Shown piece by piece: positions 1 to 11,857 of a DNA stretch of 64,000 nucleotides (positions are counted from its first letter, which is position 1; the number at the start of each line of letters is the position of its first letter). Made by a program: the position numbers and the translations under genes. Below the pieces are notes generated by a model that saw only the letters and a program-made list of their open reading frames with translations, was not told the origin of the DNA and did not search any database. Source of the stretch: Batillaria attramentaria (Eukaryota; Mollusca; Gastropoda; Batillariidae); the NCBI GenBank assembly GCA_018292915.2, contig JACVVK020000289.1:244501-308500 (forward strand). The letters run 5' to 3'.

Positions 1-1759
1 TTGGTTTGATTTGTAGAAGTAATAATGAGCCTCCTAAAGTTCATCATGTATGAAAGCATATCTGTGAGGACAATGTTATTGTACATGTTACATGATATTA
101 CAATATATGATCAATCCTTCAACTCTTTCAGGGCGAACGGCTGCATATGCGGCCTTACAGCGCACATCAAGTTTCAGACGAACAGCCACATACGTGGATC
201 GTGATTTTTTTTTTTTTGGTACAACATGACTAACAACAAAGATGTTTAAGTTTGAAAGTTGAAATTTCAGCAACAGCTGCATGAATATGTTAGTCAACTA
301 CCCTGAAAATTTCAAGTCTGTGTCTTGTTTTTTCTTGTTTTTTGTGATTATATTTCTGAACCTCACGCCCGTCTACAGGGTATGGCTGAGGAAACATTAG
401 CCCATCTTGAATGGGTTAAAGCTTTGCAAAAGGTGCCTGGTTTCAGAGTTTTTCTCCGGGGACTCCGGTTTCTCTGGTGCTTAGAAGCATACACATGGTC
501 TTCAGTGTTAGTCCATGTTGGCCAGGCTTTACTGAGTGCTAGACTCGGTACACCACTGACATGCTGAAGGAATTTTAAAAGAAACTGCTTTTTTCTCCTT
601 TTTTTGGTGTGCATATGTGAAAGTTGTGCTGTTCAAGCTGTCTTCGTATTACATGGACATGCATGTAAATGTAATGTAGTGTAAACCATATGCTGGACTC
701 ATCTTACGTGTACATGTAATGATGGTCTAAGCTTTCATATGATACATGCACTGTCAGTGGTTACCTACCTGTATTTTGAAATGAAATACAAATGCAAATA
801 ATAAAAGTAAATCATGTTGATGTGAAATGCAGGCGTTAACTGTGTGATCTGGGGTGTGCTTGAGCAATTTGTACCCGAGGGAGTGTGCATGTCTTTTTTG
901 TTTGCTGCTTTTTCTGTGTGTGTGTGTGGGGGGGGGAGGGGGGGAGGGGGCGGGGGAAGGGGCGGGGGCGGGGGGGGGGGGGGGCGGGGGGGGGGGGCTG
1001 CATGCTTTACTAGTATGTTATGGTAGTGCATGAACAAGTCTACACTCAGATTTTTTATTTACTTTTTTTTGGAGGGGGGGGGGGGGTCACAGGATAATTC
1101 AATTCAAATGGTAACTGGATTTGAAGGTTAAACCCGAACACACAAAAAATTGTAAATTTGAAATGGGCAACATTTTTCGGTATCCGGTCAAGTCGGCCCA
1201 ATTCCAACTCGGACCAGCCCTTGAGACAGGTCAGACCATGGCCTTAGTCAGCTCGGCCCACGTACAGAGTCAACTCGGACCACGTATAGGGTCAGCTCGG
1301 ACCAACCTCTATACCAACTCGGACCAGGAGGATAACACTTAAAAAAAAGAAGTTTAATTCCGACTAGGCCGAGCTGGTTATGGTCATATAAGAGGTTCAA
1401 ACTTCGGCATCCCCCCCTCCCCCCTTCTCAGTTTAGTGCCTCTGCTATTTGTAGATTCTGAGAAAAGGCCAATGTTAAGGTTTACTGCCGGCGGACACAC
1501 AGACCCACACCCACACAGACCCACAGACAGACAGACACACACACACCCATACACAGACACACACACACACACATCAAAGTCAGTCAGACAGACAGACAGA
1601 CATACACACTCCACAGTTTAGAGGCAACATTCCACATTCCCTCTGTGTCTTTATTGAATCTGAAACACATCTAACTTGATAATCAGAATGTGTTTGTGTG
1701 GACACACTGAGTTACAGGCAGGATATCTTTCCACTGATTGAGGAATCACTTGCGCTCGT
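1..1759 (+). repeat. 1.7-kb direct repeat, copy A (left end outside window)
   Basis: This stretch is repeated in the same orientation at 13841-15575 with only scattered substitutions and microsatellite length changes. Shared landmarks are a cag acceptor-like site before ATGGCTGAGG (382), the G-rich run near 930-1000, the CTCGGACCA motif cluster at 1186-1330, and a CA tract at 1500-1570. A 61-codon frame (382-567) is open in both copies, but so is its antisense, and the whole block is similarly conserved, so I do not call a gene. The similarity ends at about 1759, where the two copies diverge abruptly. Confidence 0.85.
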
Positions 1760-2095
1760 CGTTCCAGAGCACACGATGATCTGTGTCCAACGGCCCCACT
1801 TGCAGACGCTCCCAATTCAGCACGAATAGATGAAATTGACTAATGCCACTAACTGACAAAGGCTATATTAACTGAGGCAGACCCTACGGCAGGGCCGAGC
1901 AGAGCGTTGTTGTTGTTGTTGTTGTTGTTGCGTGCGTGCGCGTGCGTGTGCGTGTGTGTGTGTAGTCTTTTGTATTACTTTGTGTAATTCATGAATATTA
2001 TTTGAGCGGTCATACGAGGATAATATCAGCTCTGATTGATGGTTTCGACCACAGCCAAGATTTCGTTAGGATTTAGAATGACTATGATGCTGTTT
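1760..2095. other. Gene-free spacer
   Basis: No supported gene. It holds a short (TTG)n run at 1909-1930 followed by an alternating purine-pyrimidine GT/GC tract. Confidence 0.6.
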
Positions 2096-2110
2096 TGTTG
2101 TGTATTATGA

Positions 2111-2268
2111 GGGTGGGAGTTTAACGTCCTTTTCCGCCACATACGGGTGATATCAAAGACGGGGCAACGATGAAAAGGCCAGCACAAATTTGGCCCCAGC
2201 CGGGATTCGAACTCATGACCCGAGCATTGGATGTCCAACGCTCTACCATTCGGCCACCCCGGCTCCCC
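2111..2268 (-). mobile_element. tRNA-derived SINE, family 1
   Basis: Read on the minus strand it starts GGGGAGCCGGGGTGGCC, has a tRNA-like A box (TGGCCGAATGGTAGAGCG) and B box (GAGTTCGAATCCCGG), and ends in GGACGTTAAACTCCC. It is flanked by a perfect 15-bp target-site duplication, TGTTGTGTATTATGA, at 2096-2110 and 2269-2283, which proves retroposition. Five more copies of the family occur in the window. Confidence 0.92.
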
Positions 2269-2283
2269 TGTTGTGTATTATGA

Positions 2284-3032
2284 TGATACTGTGATTACAA
2301 GAGAAGTAAGTGGCAATAAGTAACTTCTTTTACTCAGGAAGAACCCAGCCTCATGTCAGTACCGCACACTCATTACTATCCTCGCAATTCATGTGGCTCC
2401 GAATCGCACAGAAGCATCCACCCTGACGTCACAGCGGTACTCCAGTGTCTACACTGCCTACCGGGCGAACTCAATCCGCCGGTGACCGCTCGCACACTAT
2501 GTGAAGTGAAGCGTCCCACAACGTCTCTTCGTGCCATCGTCATTCTTTTGGTGACTACTGCATCCAAAGACTACTTCGGTGGGAGAGCAGCCATTCGCTC
2601 ACAGTGTTAGTCCAGCCGGCAGACACTGCCAGACAGTACTCCACTGCCGCCTACAGACTGTACTTCAGGCGATACCGGGCAAAAACAGGTTACGTGACGG
2701 TATTAGCTTCCGGGGCATGTAGTAAGGACTCGGCTAAATATAGCAGAAAATCTTTGCCCCTTTTAAAATATGTGTGCAGAGTAAGAAATGGCAATCTGGT
2801 GCTTTTTGTTGGCTTTGTAAACAAGTTTCATGCCAGGTAATACACTGTAGTAAAATGAGGGAAAAATGAGGCTGGCTTGTGGACTATTTGTATTCATGCG
2901 CGGCTGGCACAGGAGCCAGCAGACGACCGTGGAATGAGGGGGTATGTGGTCGCTGCCGACATTGCTAAAAAACGGAATATTGGAATTTGTTTAAATTCCC
3001 TCTACACACGAGTCTATGGCTGCCTGAATTTT
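2284..3032. other. Gene-free region
   Basis: Several open frames of 60-85 codons occur here (for example 2353-2610 and 2604-2840), but none resembles a known family, shows repeated domains or has convincing splice sites. I see no gene. Confidence 0.5.
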
Positions 3033-3060
3033 AAGTTGTTTCTCTATAGAGAAACAACTT
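3033..3060. repeat. 28-bp perfect palindrome
   Basis: The arms are AAGTTGTTTCTCTA and its exact complement with no spacer. The sequence following it (GAGACGGGGC) resembles the stretch after a second GAGAAACAACTTT at about 4651-4680, so it may belong to a dispersed repeat. Confidence 0.8.
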
Positions 3061-3231
3061 TATGAGACGGGGCAGATTTTGCTACGCGCAGCAGCAAGTT
3101 TCAGTGATACGAAACAAGACAGTGACGTTTCTCCACACAATACTTACTTTCACGCACACAGTGACGTAACGAAATCTGCGTCATAGACACCTTACGTGCA
3201 CACTTTGCTGCTGCGTTCTTTTTGGCGGGAA

Positions 3232-3235
<4 letters not shown>

Positions 3236-3301
<66 letters not shown>
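3236..3301 (+). repeat. (GT)n microsatellite
   Basis: Uninterrupted GT dinucleotide array of about 66 bp. Confidence 0.97.
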
Positions 3302-3303
<2 letters not shown>

Positions 3304-3834
3304 ACGGATGTAATGATGGCTATCTCCTAAACCACCTCGTTGGAGGCCTTTTTACTTTGAGATAAAATGGGAATTCACCTTCCCCAGACCTATTTTTCAC
3401 GATTTTTAGCTTACTGCATTTTTAAAAGAGTTATCGCCGATTTTTAAAAATCGGTCATGTTACGAATTTTTTCGAAAAAAATGTTCAAATGGCTTCATTT
3501 TCTGAAATTGGGAAGATCATCCAATTATACTGCCTGTTTTCGTAGCACAGCTATGTAGCTCTGACAGGTTTTGTGTAAGAAAAATATTTCCGAGGTAGGG
3601 GTGGTTTGCATATAAGGTCAAATATCTATGAAAAGACTCCTTCAAATTACTCATCATTCCGGTATTTTTGTCACTTGTGCCAACTGCACATATGACATTA
3701 ACTGCTGCACTATTATAGCTTTAGTATTAAGAATAGCAGAGCTTTTACATAAACACATTTTTCACGTTTCTGCGAGAAGCGCCGGTCAAAAAAGTTCCAA
3801 TTTTGCAATTTCGTAAGTACAAACCAAGGCACTT
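3302..3834. other. AT-rich gene-free region
   Basis: It contains a self-complementary stretch around GATTTTTAAAAATC (about 3439-3452). No coding, tRNA or element boundaries are visible. Confidence 0.5.
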
Positions 3835-4262
3835 AAGTCCACGTTTCATCAGCTCTCTAGATCTTTTAAATTTTATGTCAAAATTAATTCAGTCACGGAA
3901 GTCACAAAAGCAACAAGGAAATCACAAGATATGTAGAAGTATCATCTGTCAGACGAGCAGCGTGAGGCTGACGTCAAATGTTTGGTTCACAGACAAAATC
4001 TGCAAGTATCGTCACTGCTTCCGACATTTCATCAGCCCTCTAGATCTTCCAGATTTCATGTGAAAAATAATTCAGTCGGAGAAGTCACAAAGCCAACAGG
4101 GAAATCAAAAGACATGAACAAGCATCCTCAGACGATCTCAGTGCTAGAGGCTGACGTCGAAAGTTTACTTCACGGAATTGACGTCATCTCTCTCTCTCTC
4201 TCTCTCTGTATGACGACCTGCCTGAGGCTGACGTCAAATGTTTAGATCACGGAACTGACGTC
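3835..4262 (+). repeat. Diverged tandem repeat, about 180-bp unit
   Basis: Two full units and a partial one share TTCATCAGC-CTCTAGATCTT, AATTCAGTC-GAAGTCACAAA, and a GAGGCTGACGTC block followed by CACGGAA-TGACGTC. They are separated by CT microsatellites at 4187-4207 and 4261-4281. No reading frame is conserved across units. Confidence 0.7.
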
Positions 4263-4281
4263 TCTCTCTCTCTCTCTCTCT

Positions 4282-4495
4282 GGGGAGCCAGGGTGGCCGA
4301 ATGGTAGAGCGTTGGACTTTCAATGCTTGGGCCGAGAGTTCGAATCCTGGCCGCTGGGGCCAAATATTTGTGCTGGCCTTTTTCTCGTTGCCCCGTCTTT
4401 GATACACCCTTATGTGGGGGAAAAGGACGTTAAACTCCTAAACACCCACCCACCCACCCACCCACCCTCTCACCCACCCACCCACCCTCTCTCTC
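4282..4495 (+). mobile_element. tRNA-derived SINE, family 1, with (CACC)n tail
   Basis: Same family as 2111-2268. The A box lies near 4293-4310, the B box (GAGTTCGAATCC) near 4328-4340, and the body ends in GGACGTTAAACTCC at about 4437, followed by a (CACC)n array to about 4495. The flanking CT and CACC repeats hide any target-site duplication. Confidence 0.88.
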
Positions 4496-4559
4496 TCTGC
4501 CTCTCTCTCTCTCCCTCCCTTCTTCCCCCACTCGGCCCCACCCCCAGTCACGTGGCTAA

Positions 4560-5408
4560 TCGGTCGAGGTCGTAGAGGATCTAGTGTCATCGGTAGAACT
4601 TGGAGAGGGGAGAACCGGCAACAATAACAACAAAGACAAAATAAAATGAAGTTTGGAGAAACAACTTTGTAGGGCGGGGCCGTTCCTCCTTGTTTTTTAG
4701 GGTGTCATCTGCAGCGTTATGTGTAAGAGGTATATATAGCGTTTTCCTCCAGATTTGCATCTGTGTCACGTAGCCAAAGGTGCCCTGACCTTGACACTGA
4801 CTCCTGGCGGGGCAGCAACCGCTGCTCCGTACTACAACCTTCTCTGCGTGTGATGCCAAGACTGGTACGGACAGTGCTGCTCAGTTCATTCTCAAGGAAG
4901 TAGATGATCAGACATTAATTCAGGCGCGAAAGCCACACGTGCGCGCTACGGTCAGGTGATCTGTATCCAGTTGGTGACCTTGTCAGTATCAGCATCAGAC
5001 TGACAACCGAGTTCTGTGCCTGTGTCAATGGACTGCAGCAGTACAGTACATTCCCACTACTTCGACGAGTGCAGACGAGCGAATAAACTTTCACTTTGAC
5101 ACAGAATCAGCCCAAGAGCCGGAATCGGCCTTCACTATAGAGAGGGCTACGCCGCATTCAGGTCCTGGGTGCATCCAGTTGGGAGTCCTGAGGGAACAGA
5201 GTCAACGTGGACTACGGAGCGAGTTTGCCTGGGACGTCAGATCGTCACCCCGTGCAAGATCGACGCAAGCAATACATGATACTGTCATATTCGTAACCCT
5301 CTTGGCTGCTCAGTTACAACGCCATAGCCGAGCAGACGTATCATCGTTGACGCTGATCATGAGTACTGACAAAGACCGAAGCACGCCGGTTAGCGTTTGT
5401 GTATCAGC
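4560..5408. other. Gene-free region
   Basis: Unique-looking sequence without supported exons. A GAGAAACAACTTTGTAGGGC stretch at about 4651 echoes the palindrome at 3033-3060. Nothing else can be assigned. Confidence 0.45.
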
Positions 5409-5414
5409 TTGATG

Positions 5415-5877
5415 TATACTGACGTCCAAAAGAAACGCGAAAAACAGTGTCTAGTTTCATTTATTGCATAATGAAATAATCGTAACAAAATTCAAATTAA
5501 TTTTCATTAATAATGTCCAATTTTTTGTACAGCACAACACTGACGTATTGTCCATAACACAGTAAGGTTGCGGAGACGATGCGCCATTTGCGCTTAACAG
5601 AACAGTCAATAGCGAGTATGACCCCCATTAGCATCGATGACGGCCTGGCAGCGGCGGGTCATTGAGCGGACCAACGTGTTGCTGGCTGCCCTGGGAATGT
5701 TGGCCCAAGCCTACCGGACGGCCCAATCAAGTTCAGCGACAGTTGTGGGCCTTGGGACCACCCTATTGAGCTGTGTCTGGAGCAAATCCCAAAATTGCTC
5801 AATAGGGTTCATGTCAGGAGATAACGCTGGCCAAGGCATCACCTGGATGCCCGAGCGCTGCAGGAGGTCCGCAGAGT
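5415..5877 (-). pseudogene. Broken Tc1/mariner transposase 3' end with terminal repeat
   Basis: On the minus strand the frame reads through the DDE-family motif WPALSPDMNPIEQFWD (about 5785-5832) and ends in SMTRRCQAVIDANGGHTRY with the stop at 5606-5608, the usual C-terminus of a Tc1-like transposase that cuts and pastes DNA at TA sites. A TAG at 5711-5713 interrupts the frame. Only about 90 of some 340 residues remain; the catalytic Asp residues upstream are absent. A probable terminal repeat with TACTGACGTCCAAAAG starts near 5417. Upstream homology stops at about 5877, where a different element begins. Confidence 0.85.
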
Positions 5878-5879
5878 TA

Positions 5880-5975
5880 CCTTTTGTTTGTTTGTTGAAG
5901 TTATGTCCCATTTGTTTACGTCCTGAAGAAGGCGAAAGCCGAAACGTTGACCTGTGCCGTCCTTTGTGAAAGTTA
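5880..5975 (+). other. Penelope-like 3' fragment with hammerhead-like core
   Basis: The motif CTGAAGAAGGC-GAAA-GCCGAAACG at 5923-5946 resembles the conserved motif found at ends of Penelope-like retroelements, which are known to carry hammerhead ribozymes. CTGAAGA, a GGC/GCC stem II with GAAA loop, GAAAC, a possible ACG/CGT stem III and a GTC triplet (5959-5961) line up with the hammerhead core. There is one extra A before stem II, and stem I does not pair well, so it is probably decayed. No reverse transcriptase frame is visible. Confidence 0.4.
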
Positions 5976-6322
5976 AGTGGTTTCTGTCCCTTTTATGTCG
6001 CAGTCATTACCGTTTCGTTTTCTTGTCAGACCAATCTTGTTTTTGGAAGAGAGAAGTTGTTGTCTTTGAAATCGATGACGTTTTTCCTCACTTGGATGAC
6101 GCATAGTACATTTGACGTAATCACTTTGATACATCTCTTGCAATGAAATACTCCTACTTCTACACTCTCTGGGGCACAGAGTCTTTCAGCGGAAAGTACC
6201 TCTGTGCACGGTGGGGAAATGGCGCTCACTGCGCTACCGTGACGGGCCTAAATTGTCTAGGTGCTCTCAAACACAAGGTCGCGCACTATGCCATCCTTGA
6301 CCAGCTTTGAACCCACGTAACG

Positions 6323-6368
<46 letters not shown>

Positions 6369-6567
6369 ACGCATACCTCGCTATGCTTTTTTTTTTTTTT
6401 TTTTTTTTGGGGGGGGGGGGGGAGGGTTCACGTGCAAACATTGTCTTTTTCTTAATTTTAGCTTGTCATAACGGGATTTTCACAAAGTTTTTTTTTTTTT
6501 TTTTTTCAATGCATCTGCGTGGTTTGTTACGCCCCAGGTCGCTTCGCTGCCACCCTCACATCCTACA

Positions 6568-6598
<31 letters not shown>

Positions 6599-7644
6599 TG
6601 TGACACACCCGTCCCTCCACCCCCCCCCCCCCCCCCCCCCCCCTTTCACGCCGACCTCCGTCCGTCGGCACTTTACTACACCAAAGGACAAGATGGAAGG
6701 GCGGGGGGGGGGGGGGGGGGGGCGGAGTGGGGAGTAACATAAAGTCACTGAACTGAGTGGTAGTCACCTGAACGAAACAACACTGGAGAGAGAGAAAGAT
6801 CACTGACGTGCGTTGGCTTGGTGAGGTGCACGTGCTGTTCGGATGAACTGTATACGTCACACTGCTGTGACGCACAATTTGGTGAGTTGTTTACCAGAAA
6901 ACGTGATTGGTCAGTTTCAAAGCATTGAAGGTGACGTCACACGTAGACGGTCGTCGTAACTATTGATAGGGGTGGCAGGACTACCAAACAGAAATAAATT
7001 TCCTCAGTTCGTAGTTTCCAGCAAGCTGCTGGTCAAAGTTTTAAATCGTAGGACAGTTTGCACAATTTCATTTGCAAAACTGACATATCTAGAGCGGGTT
7101 TGCTGTGAAAGGAACTGCGGGCTTCTTCAGGGCACAAGACCTGGTCACCCTCTGCAAAAAATAAATGGACTCGCCCATCCGGCCTTCGCCCGCGTAATCT
7201 TATCTGTAGTGAGCCGTGGTGTCTGAGAGGGTAAGGTGTTACGCCGATCTGCTCTGTGACAAATCTTGGAGAGAAAAAAAAATCAGCTCTATGTCAAAGG
7301 GTGTTAATCATTTCGCCCCAAACACATCATTTCTCAGTCATGTCGTTTTGCGGTTCCATCAAATTACCATTGAGTGATTGCAAAGTTGTTCGTTGTTTTT
7401 GTTGCACGTGCAGGAGAGTTTGTTTTTGACTGTGACGACAGGAAACCAGAGAAAAAATTCAAACTGTGAAATGTGCTAATTTAATCCGAGACTGACATAT
7501 AGCAGCACTTCAGACACAGAAATATGGAGCAGTTTTGCACAGATGATATCCATTTGTTGTTTTTGGTAACTTTGTGATTTGTAACTCACCGACTTAGAAA
7601 TTTACAAGGCAGAGCCATAATGATTTTTGACTCTTGTTTTCCAG
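5976..7644. other. Gene-free, homopolymer-rich region
   Basis: It holds a (CA)n array at about 6323-6366, a poly-T run fused to poly-G at 6387-6422, a second poly-T at 6487-6506, a (CA)n plus poly-C block at 6565-6645 and poly-G at 6701-6722. Long frames across the region are translations of these simple repeats. No supported exon. Confidence 0.6.
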
Positions 7645-10600
7645 ATGGCAGCCTTCAGCACGGGGCGTCGTTGTAGGTGAGGATCGAGGAACCAGTACTC
7701 CGAGTTTCCGCAAGAGAATCACCGAGACGTTGGGAGGTCAGGAGCTGGCGTGGCCTTCTGCCTTTGCTGAGCCCGGGTTGACGTCTGATTGGACCATCGG
7801 CAAACTCCCTGTACTGCAGGGTAAGAAAGGTTGAGCAAGGTCAGTGGTCGTTTTCTCCATTTTTTTTTTTTTTTTTTTTAGTTTGTAGTGTAGGTTGGTG
7901 GTGGGGGAGGGGGGAGGGTTGGGTAGAGGGGGTGTAGGTGGGGGGGGGGGGATAGGATTTAGCTGCTTGAATGGAGAATGAAAGGGTGGTTTGAATGTGT
8001 GTGAGTATGCTTAGGATGTTTTTGCATGTTTTTCTGTTACCATATTCGATTGGAACTAATCAGACCTTCTAAGTGAAAGTTGCAGCTTAGGGTTAGGTTA
8101 GCCCCAGGTTAACCTTAGCCCTCTGGACCCCCGGCGCGACGACGGACCAGCCCCCGCAGACGGAGCAGACCCAGGAGATGGACCAGCCCAAGGAGATGGA
8201 CCAGCCCAAGGAGATGGACCAGCCCACCCTTCAACGAAGGCCAGTATCATTTTGTTTATTTCTTTTTGTATAGTTTAGCATAGGCTGGGGCGAAGGTTAG
8301 CGGGTCCTGGGGTAGGTAGAGGGTTAGGTGGGTGGGGGGAGGGGTTAGGATTTAGATGACTGAATGGAGCGTGAAAGTTTGTGAGTGTGTGTGAGAATGA
8401 TTAGGATGTTTTTGTATGTATGTTAAATTGTTAGTTCAACTTGAATTCAGCACTCTTCTTTAGTCTCAGTTGCAGGTCAGGACCACACCCCAGGAGAGAG
8501 GATGGAGCAGCCCAAGGAGATGGACCAGCCCAAGGAGACGGACCAGCCCGGCAAGAGAATCACCGAGACGTTGGGAGGTCAGGAGCTGGCGTGGCCTTCT
8601 GCCTTTGCTGAGCCCGGGTTGACGTCTGATTGGACCATCGGCAAACTCCCTGTACTGCAGGGTAAGAAAGGTTGAGCAAGGTCAGTGGTCGTTTTCTCCA
8701 TGTTTTTGTTTTTTGTTTTTTTTTAGTTTGTAGTGTAGGTTGGTGGTGGGGGAGGGGGGAGGGTTGGATAGAGGGGGTGTAGGTGGGGGGGGGGGGATAG
8801 GATTTAGCTGCTTGAATGGAGAATGAAAGGGTGGTTTGAATGTGTGTGAGTATGCTTAGGATGTTTTTGCGTGTTTTTCTGTTACCATATTCGATTGGAA
8901 CTAATCAGACCTTCTAAGTGAAAGTTGCAGCTTAGGGTTAGGTTAGCCCCAGGTTAACCTTAGCCCTCTGGACCCCCGGCGCGACGACGGACCAGCCCCA
9001 GCAGACGGAGCAGACCCAGGAGATGGACCAGCCCAAGGAGATGGACCAGCCCAAGGAGATGGACCAGCCCACCCTTCAACAAAGGCCAGTATCATTTTGT
9101 TTATTTCTTTTTGTATAGTTTAGCATAGGCTGGGGCGAAGGTTAGCGGGTCCTGGGGTAGGTAGAGGGTTAGGTGGGTGGGGGGGAGGGGTTAGGATTTA
9201 GATGACTGAATGGAGCATGAAAGTTTGTGAGTGTGTGTGAGAATGATTAGGATGTTTTTGTATGTATGTTAAATTGTTAGTTCAACTTGAATTCAGCACT
9301 CTTCTTTAGTCTCAGTTGCAGGTCAGGACCACACCCCAGGAGAGAGGATGGAGCAGCCCAAGGAGATGGACCAGCCCAAGGAGACGGACCAGCCCGGCCA
9401 AGGAGACGGACCAGCCCAAGGAGACGGACCAGCCCAAGATGATGGACCAACTTCATGCCAACAAAAAAGGCCAGTATCATTTTGAGGTTTTTTTTTCTTT
9501 GTGTAGGCTAGCATAGGCTGGGGAGAAGGTTAGCGGGTCCTGGGGTAGGTAGAGGGTTAGGTGGGTGGGGGGAGGGGCTAGCATTTAGAGACTGAATGGA
9601 GTGTGAAAGATCGTGAGTGTGTGTGAGAATGTTTAGGATGTTTTTGTATGTATGTTAGATTATTGTTGCAACTTGAATTTAACACTCTGCTTTAGTCTCA
9701 GTTGCAGGTCAGGGCCGCACCCTTGGAGAGAGGACACAGCAGCCCAAGGAGACGGACCAGCCCAAGAGATGGACCAGCCCAAGGAGACGGACCAGCCCAA
9801 GGAGATGGACCAGCCCAAGGAGATGGACCAGATCACCCTTCACACGGATGGTTTATTTTGTTTGGTAGTTTGTAGAGTAGGTTGGTGGTTGGGGAGGTGG
9901 GGGGGGGGGGGAGGGTGGTTGGAGAGGGGTGTAGGAGGGAAGGGGGAGGGGTTAGGATGTTTGTGCATGCATGTTAGATAATTGATTTGACTTGACTGCA
10001 GCACTTTTCTTTAGTCTCAGTTGCAGGACCTCACCATGGAGAGGGGACGCAGCAGCCCGAGGAGATGGACCGGATCACCCTTCACACAAGATGAATAAGG
10101 CCAGTATTTATTTTCAATTATTTTTCACATATTTTATGATTTATTCTGTTTGGTGGTTTGTAGGGTGGACTGGCGCCGGCGGTGGAGCATCTCAAGGAGA
10201 TGAACCGGTTCACCCTTCACACCAACTTCTGGACAACTCTGATGTGCCCCTCTGGACGTCTCCAATGGATGTCAGTGGATGACGTGGTCCGACCTGTAAG
10301 TGCAGAACATTTTGCATGCATGTCTTCATTTATTTATACAACTTCAGTTTCAGTGAAGTGGCTGGTTTCATGTGTACTAATATATGTCATTTACTTTGAT
10401 TTTAATGTTAGCAGGCTTACTCTTGACAAATACAAATTTTCATAAGCGTATGCAAATCAATGTTCTTGAATATTCATTTTTGTTTTCTACTGTTACAGAT
10501 AGCGACAGCCACACTACCTTGGGTCAGAAGAAGACAGATGGAAGACAACAGGTGGACACCATCGGACACCAGGTGCAGTTTATCATCTGGAGAATGGTCA

Positions 10601-11857
10601 CATACAGGTATGTGCCAGCTTTTCCCATTGTATCCTGCTAGCTTTAGAAGTGTTATCATTTACCAGTTTGTTTGTTTGTTTGTTTTTCTTTTGGTTTTTT
10701 TTTTTCATGTTGTTGTTTTGTTTTGTTATTGTTTTGGATTCAGGTTTTTGATATTGCTTGACTGTGTGAAATGAATCAAATTGTAATTTGTTTTGCAGGC
10801 AAATGGACCATTCCGGAGAGGCAGGCAGAGTCCAAAGAGATGGATCCAACTCAAGGTTTACCTCAACCCTGCCACGGACAGATTGCATCCCGCTTTTTAC
10901 TGGCTACTCTGCACAGTCAGTTCCAGCATCAACAACAGATGGACGGAAACAGCCAGCAGAACTCCCGCATTTTACTGGCTACTCGGCACAGTCAGTTCCA
11001 GCTTCAACAACAGATGGACGGAAACAGCCAGCAGAACCATATCCCCCTTTTTACTGGCTACTCTACAGTCGGTTCCAGCTTCAACAACAGATGGACGGAA
11101 ACAGCCAGCAGAACTCCCGCTTTTTACTGGCTACTCACACAGTCAGTCAGTTCCAGCATCAACAACAGGTGGACGGAAACAGCCAGCAGAACTCCCGCAT
11201 TTTACTGGCTACTCTGCACAGTCAGTCAGTTCCAGCATCAACAGATGGACGGAAACAGCCAGCAGAACTCCCGCATTTTTCTGGCTACTCTGCACAGTCA
11301 GTCAGTTCCAGCATCAACAACAGATGGACGGAAACAGCCAGCAGAACTATATCCCTCTTTTTACTGGCTACTCTGCAGTCAGTTCCAACATCAACAACAG
11401 GTGGACGAAAACAGCCAAGCCAGCAGAACCATATCTACAGCGGTCCCATCTTGAAGACCAGCAGGATCAACTGATTACAGCTAGGGTAGGCATGCTCTAC
11501 ACTGATAAAATACCATTGCTTATAATAGTAATCATGATTGTTTTCTGTCACTGTTTGCATGTAAGCTTTAGATGTAATACGAATGAGACTTCCGTATCTT
11601 GTTGTGACTGTCACTGTTCTTGAAATGTTGGTCATTACCTGTACTTCATTTGGCATTTGTTTTTTTTCCTTCAGAAATACCTGCCCTAGATCAGCGTTCA
11701 ACAACAAGCAGATGCTACAGAAAGTTTTGAGAGCATGGATCCAGCCTTCCCTTCTGCCTGGACCAAAACAAGTGCATGGATAAACTGCGCTGGTCTCTAC
11801 ACCTCTCTTCCAAGGCGTCAGCAGCTGAACCTCTGCAGGGCCACCTCCACGTCCCCT
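7645..11857 (+). CDS. Unrecognised tandem-exon repetitive gene (possible protein or long RNA)
   Basis: I do not recognise this gene. A chain of exon-like blocks has strong splice signals: 7645-7820, 8119-8243, 8470-8661, 8964-9088, 9316-9473, 9702-about 9850, 10021-10103, 10164-10295, 10499-10607, 10799-11485 and 11675-11857. Repeated exons start after TTTAGTCTCAG or AACCTTAG and end at GGCCA/gtat. They encode a six-residue repeat, DQPKEM/DQPKET, and in two exons a shared segment KRITETLGGQELAWPSAF. Splicing 10607 to 10799 keeps a frame into a Q/N-rich tract (QFQHQQQMDGNSQQ). Later repeat units shift frame, no start codon is certain, and no domain is recognisable, so a non-coding transcript is an alternative. 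The last exon has a donor-like end, so the unit may continue. Confidence 0.35.
7710..9398 (+). repeat. Tandem duplication, about 841-845 bp, two copies
   Basis: The block from CAAGAGAATCACCGAG (7711) through the second exon set recurs at 8552 with only a few substitutions and a homopolymer length change, so it is recent. The junction fuses the DQPKET repeat in frame to KRITETLGG, creating a hybrid exon (8470-8661). An 18-bp minisatellite, CCCAAGGAGATGGACCAG, recurs inside the exons and probably helped unequal exchange. Confidence 0.85.
10893..11430 (+). repeat. 75-bp tandem repeat with all three frames open
   Basis: About seven units of 75 bp share TTTTACTGGCTACTC, CAGTCAGTTCCAGC, CAACAACAGATGGACGG and AAACAGCCAGCAGAAC. 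Some units carry 3-5-bp indels that move the frame, yet all three forward frames stay open from about 10800 to 11450, because the unit lacks stop codons in any frame. The unit encodes FTGYSAQSVPASTTDGRKQ in one frame and a Gln/Asn-rich peptide in another. Confidence 0.85.

Noticed and set aside
382..567. 61-codon frame conserved in both copies of the 1.7-kb repeat
   Set aside because: The whole block is equally conserved, the antisense strand is open too, and there is no recognisable domain.
6480..6875. 131-codon proline-rich frame on the minus strand
   Set aside because: It is produced by poly-G, poly-C and CA runs.
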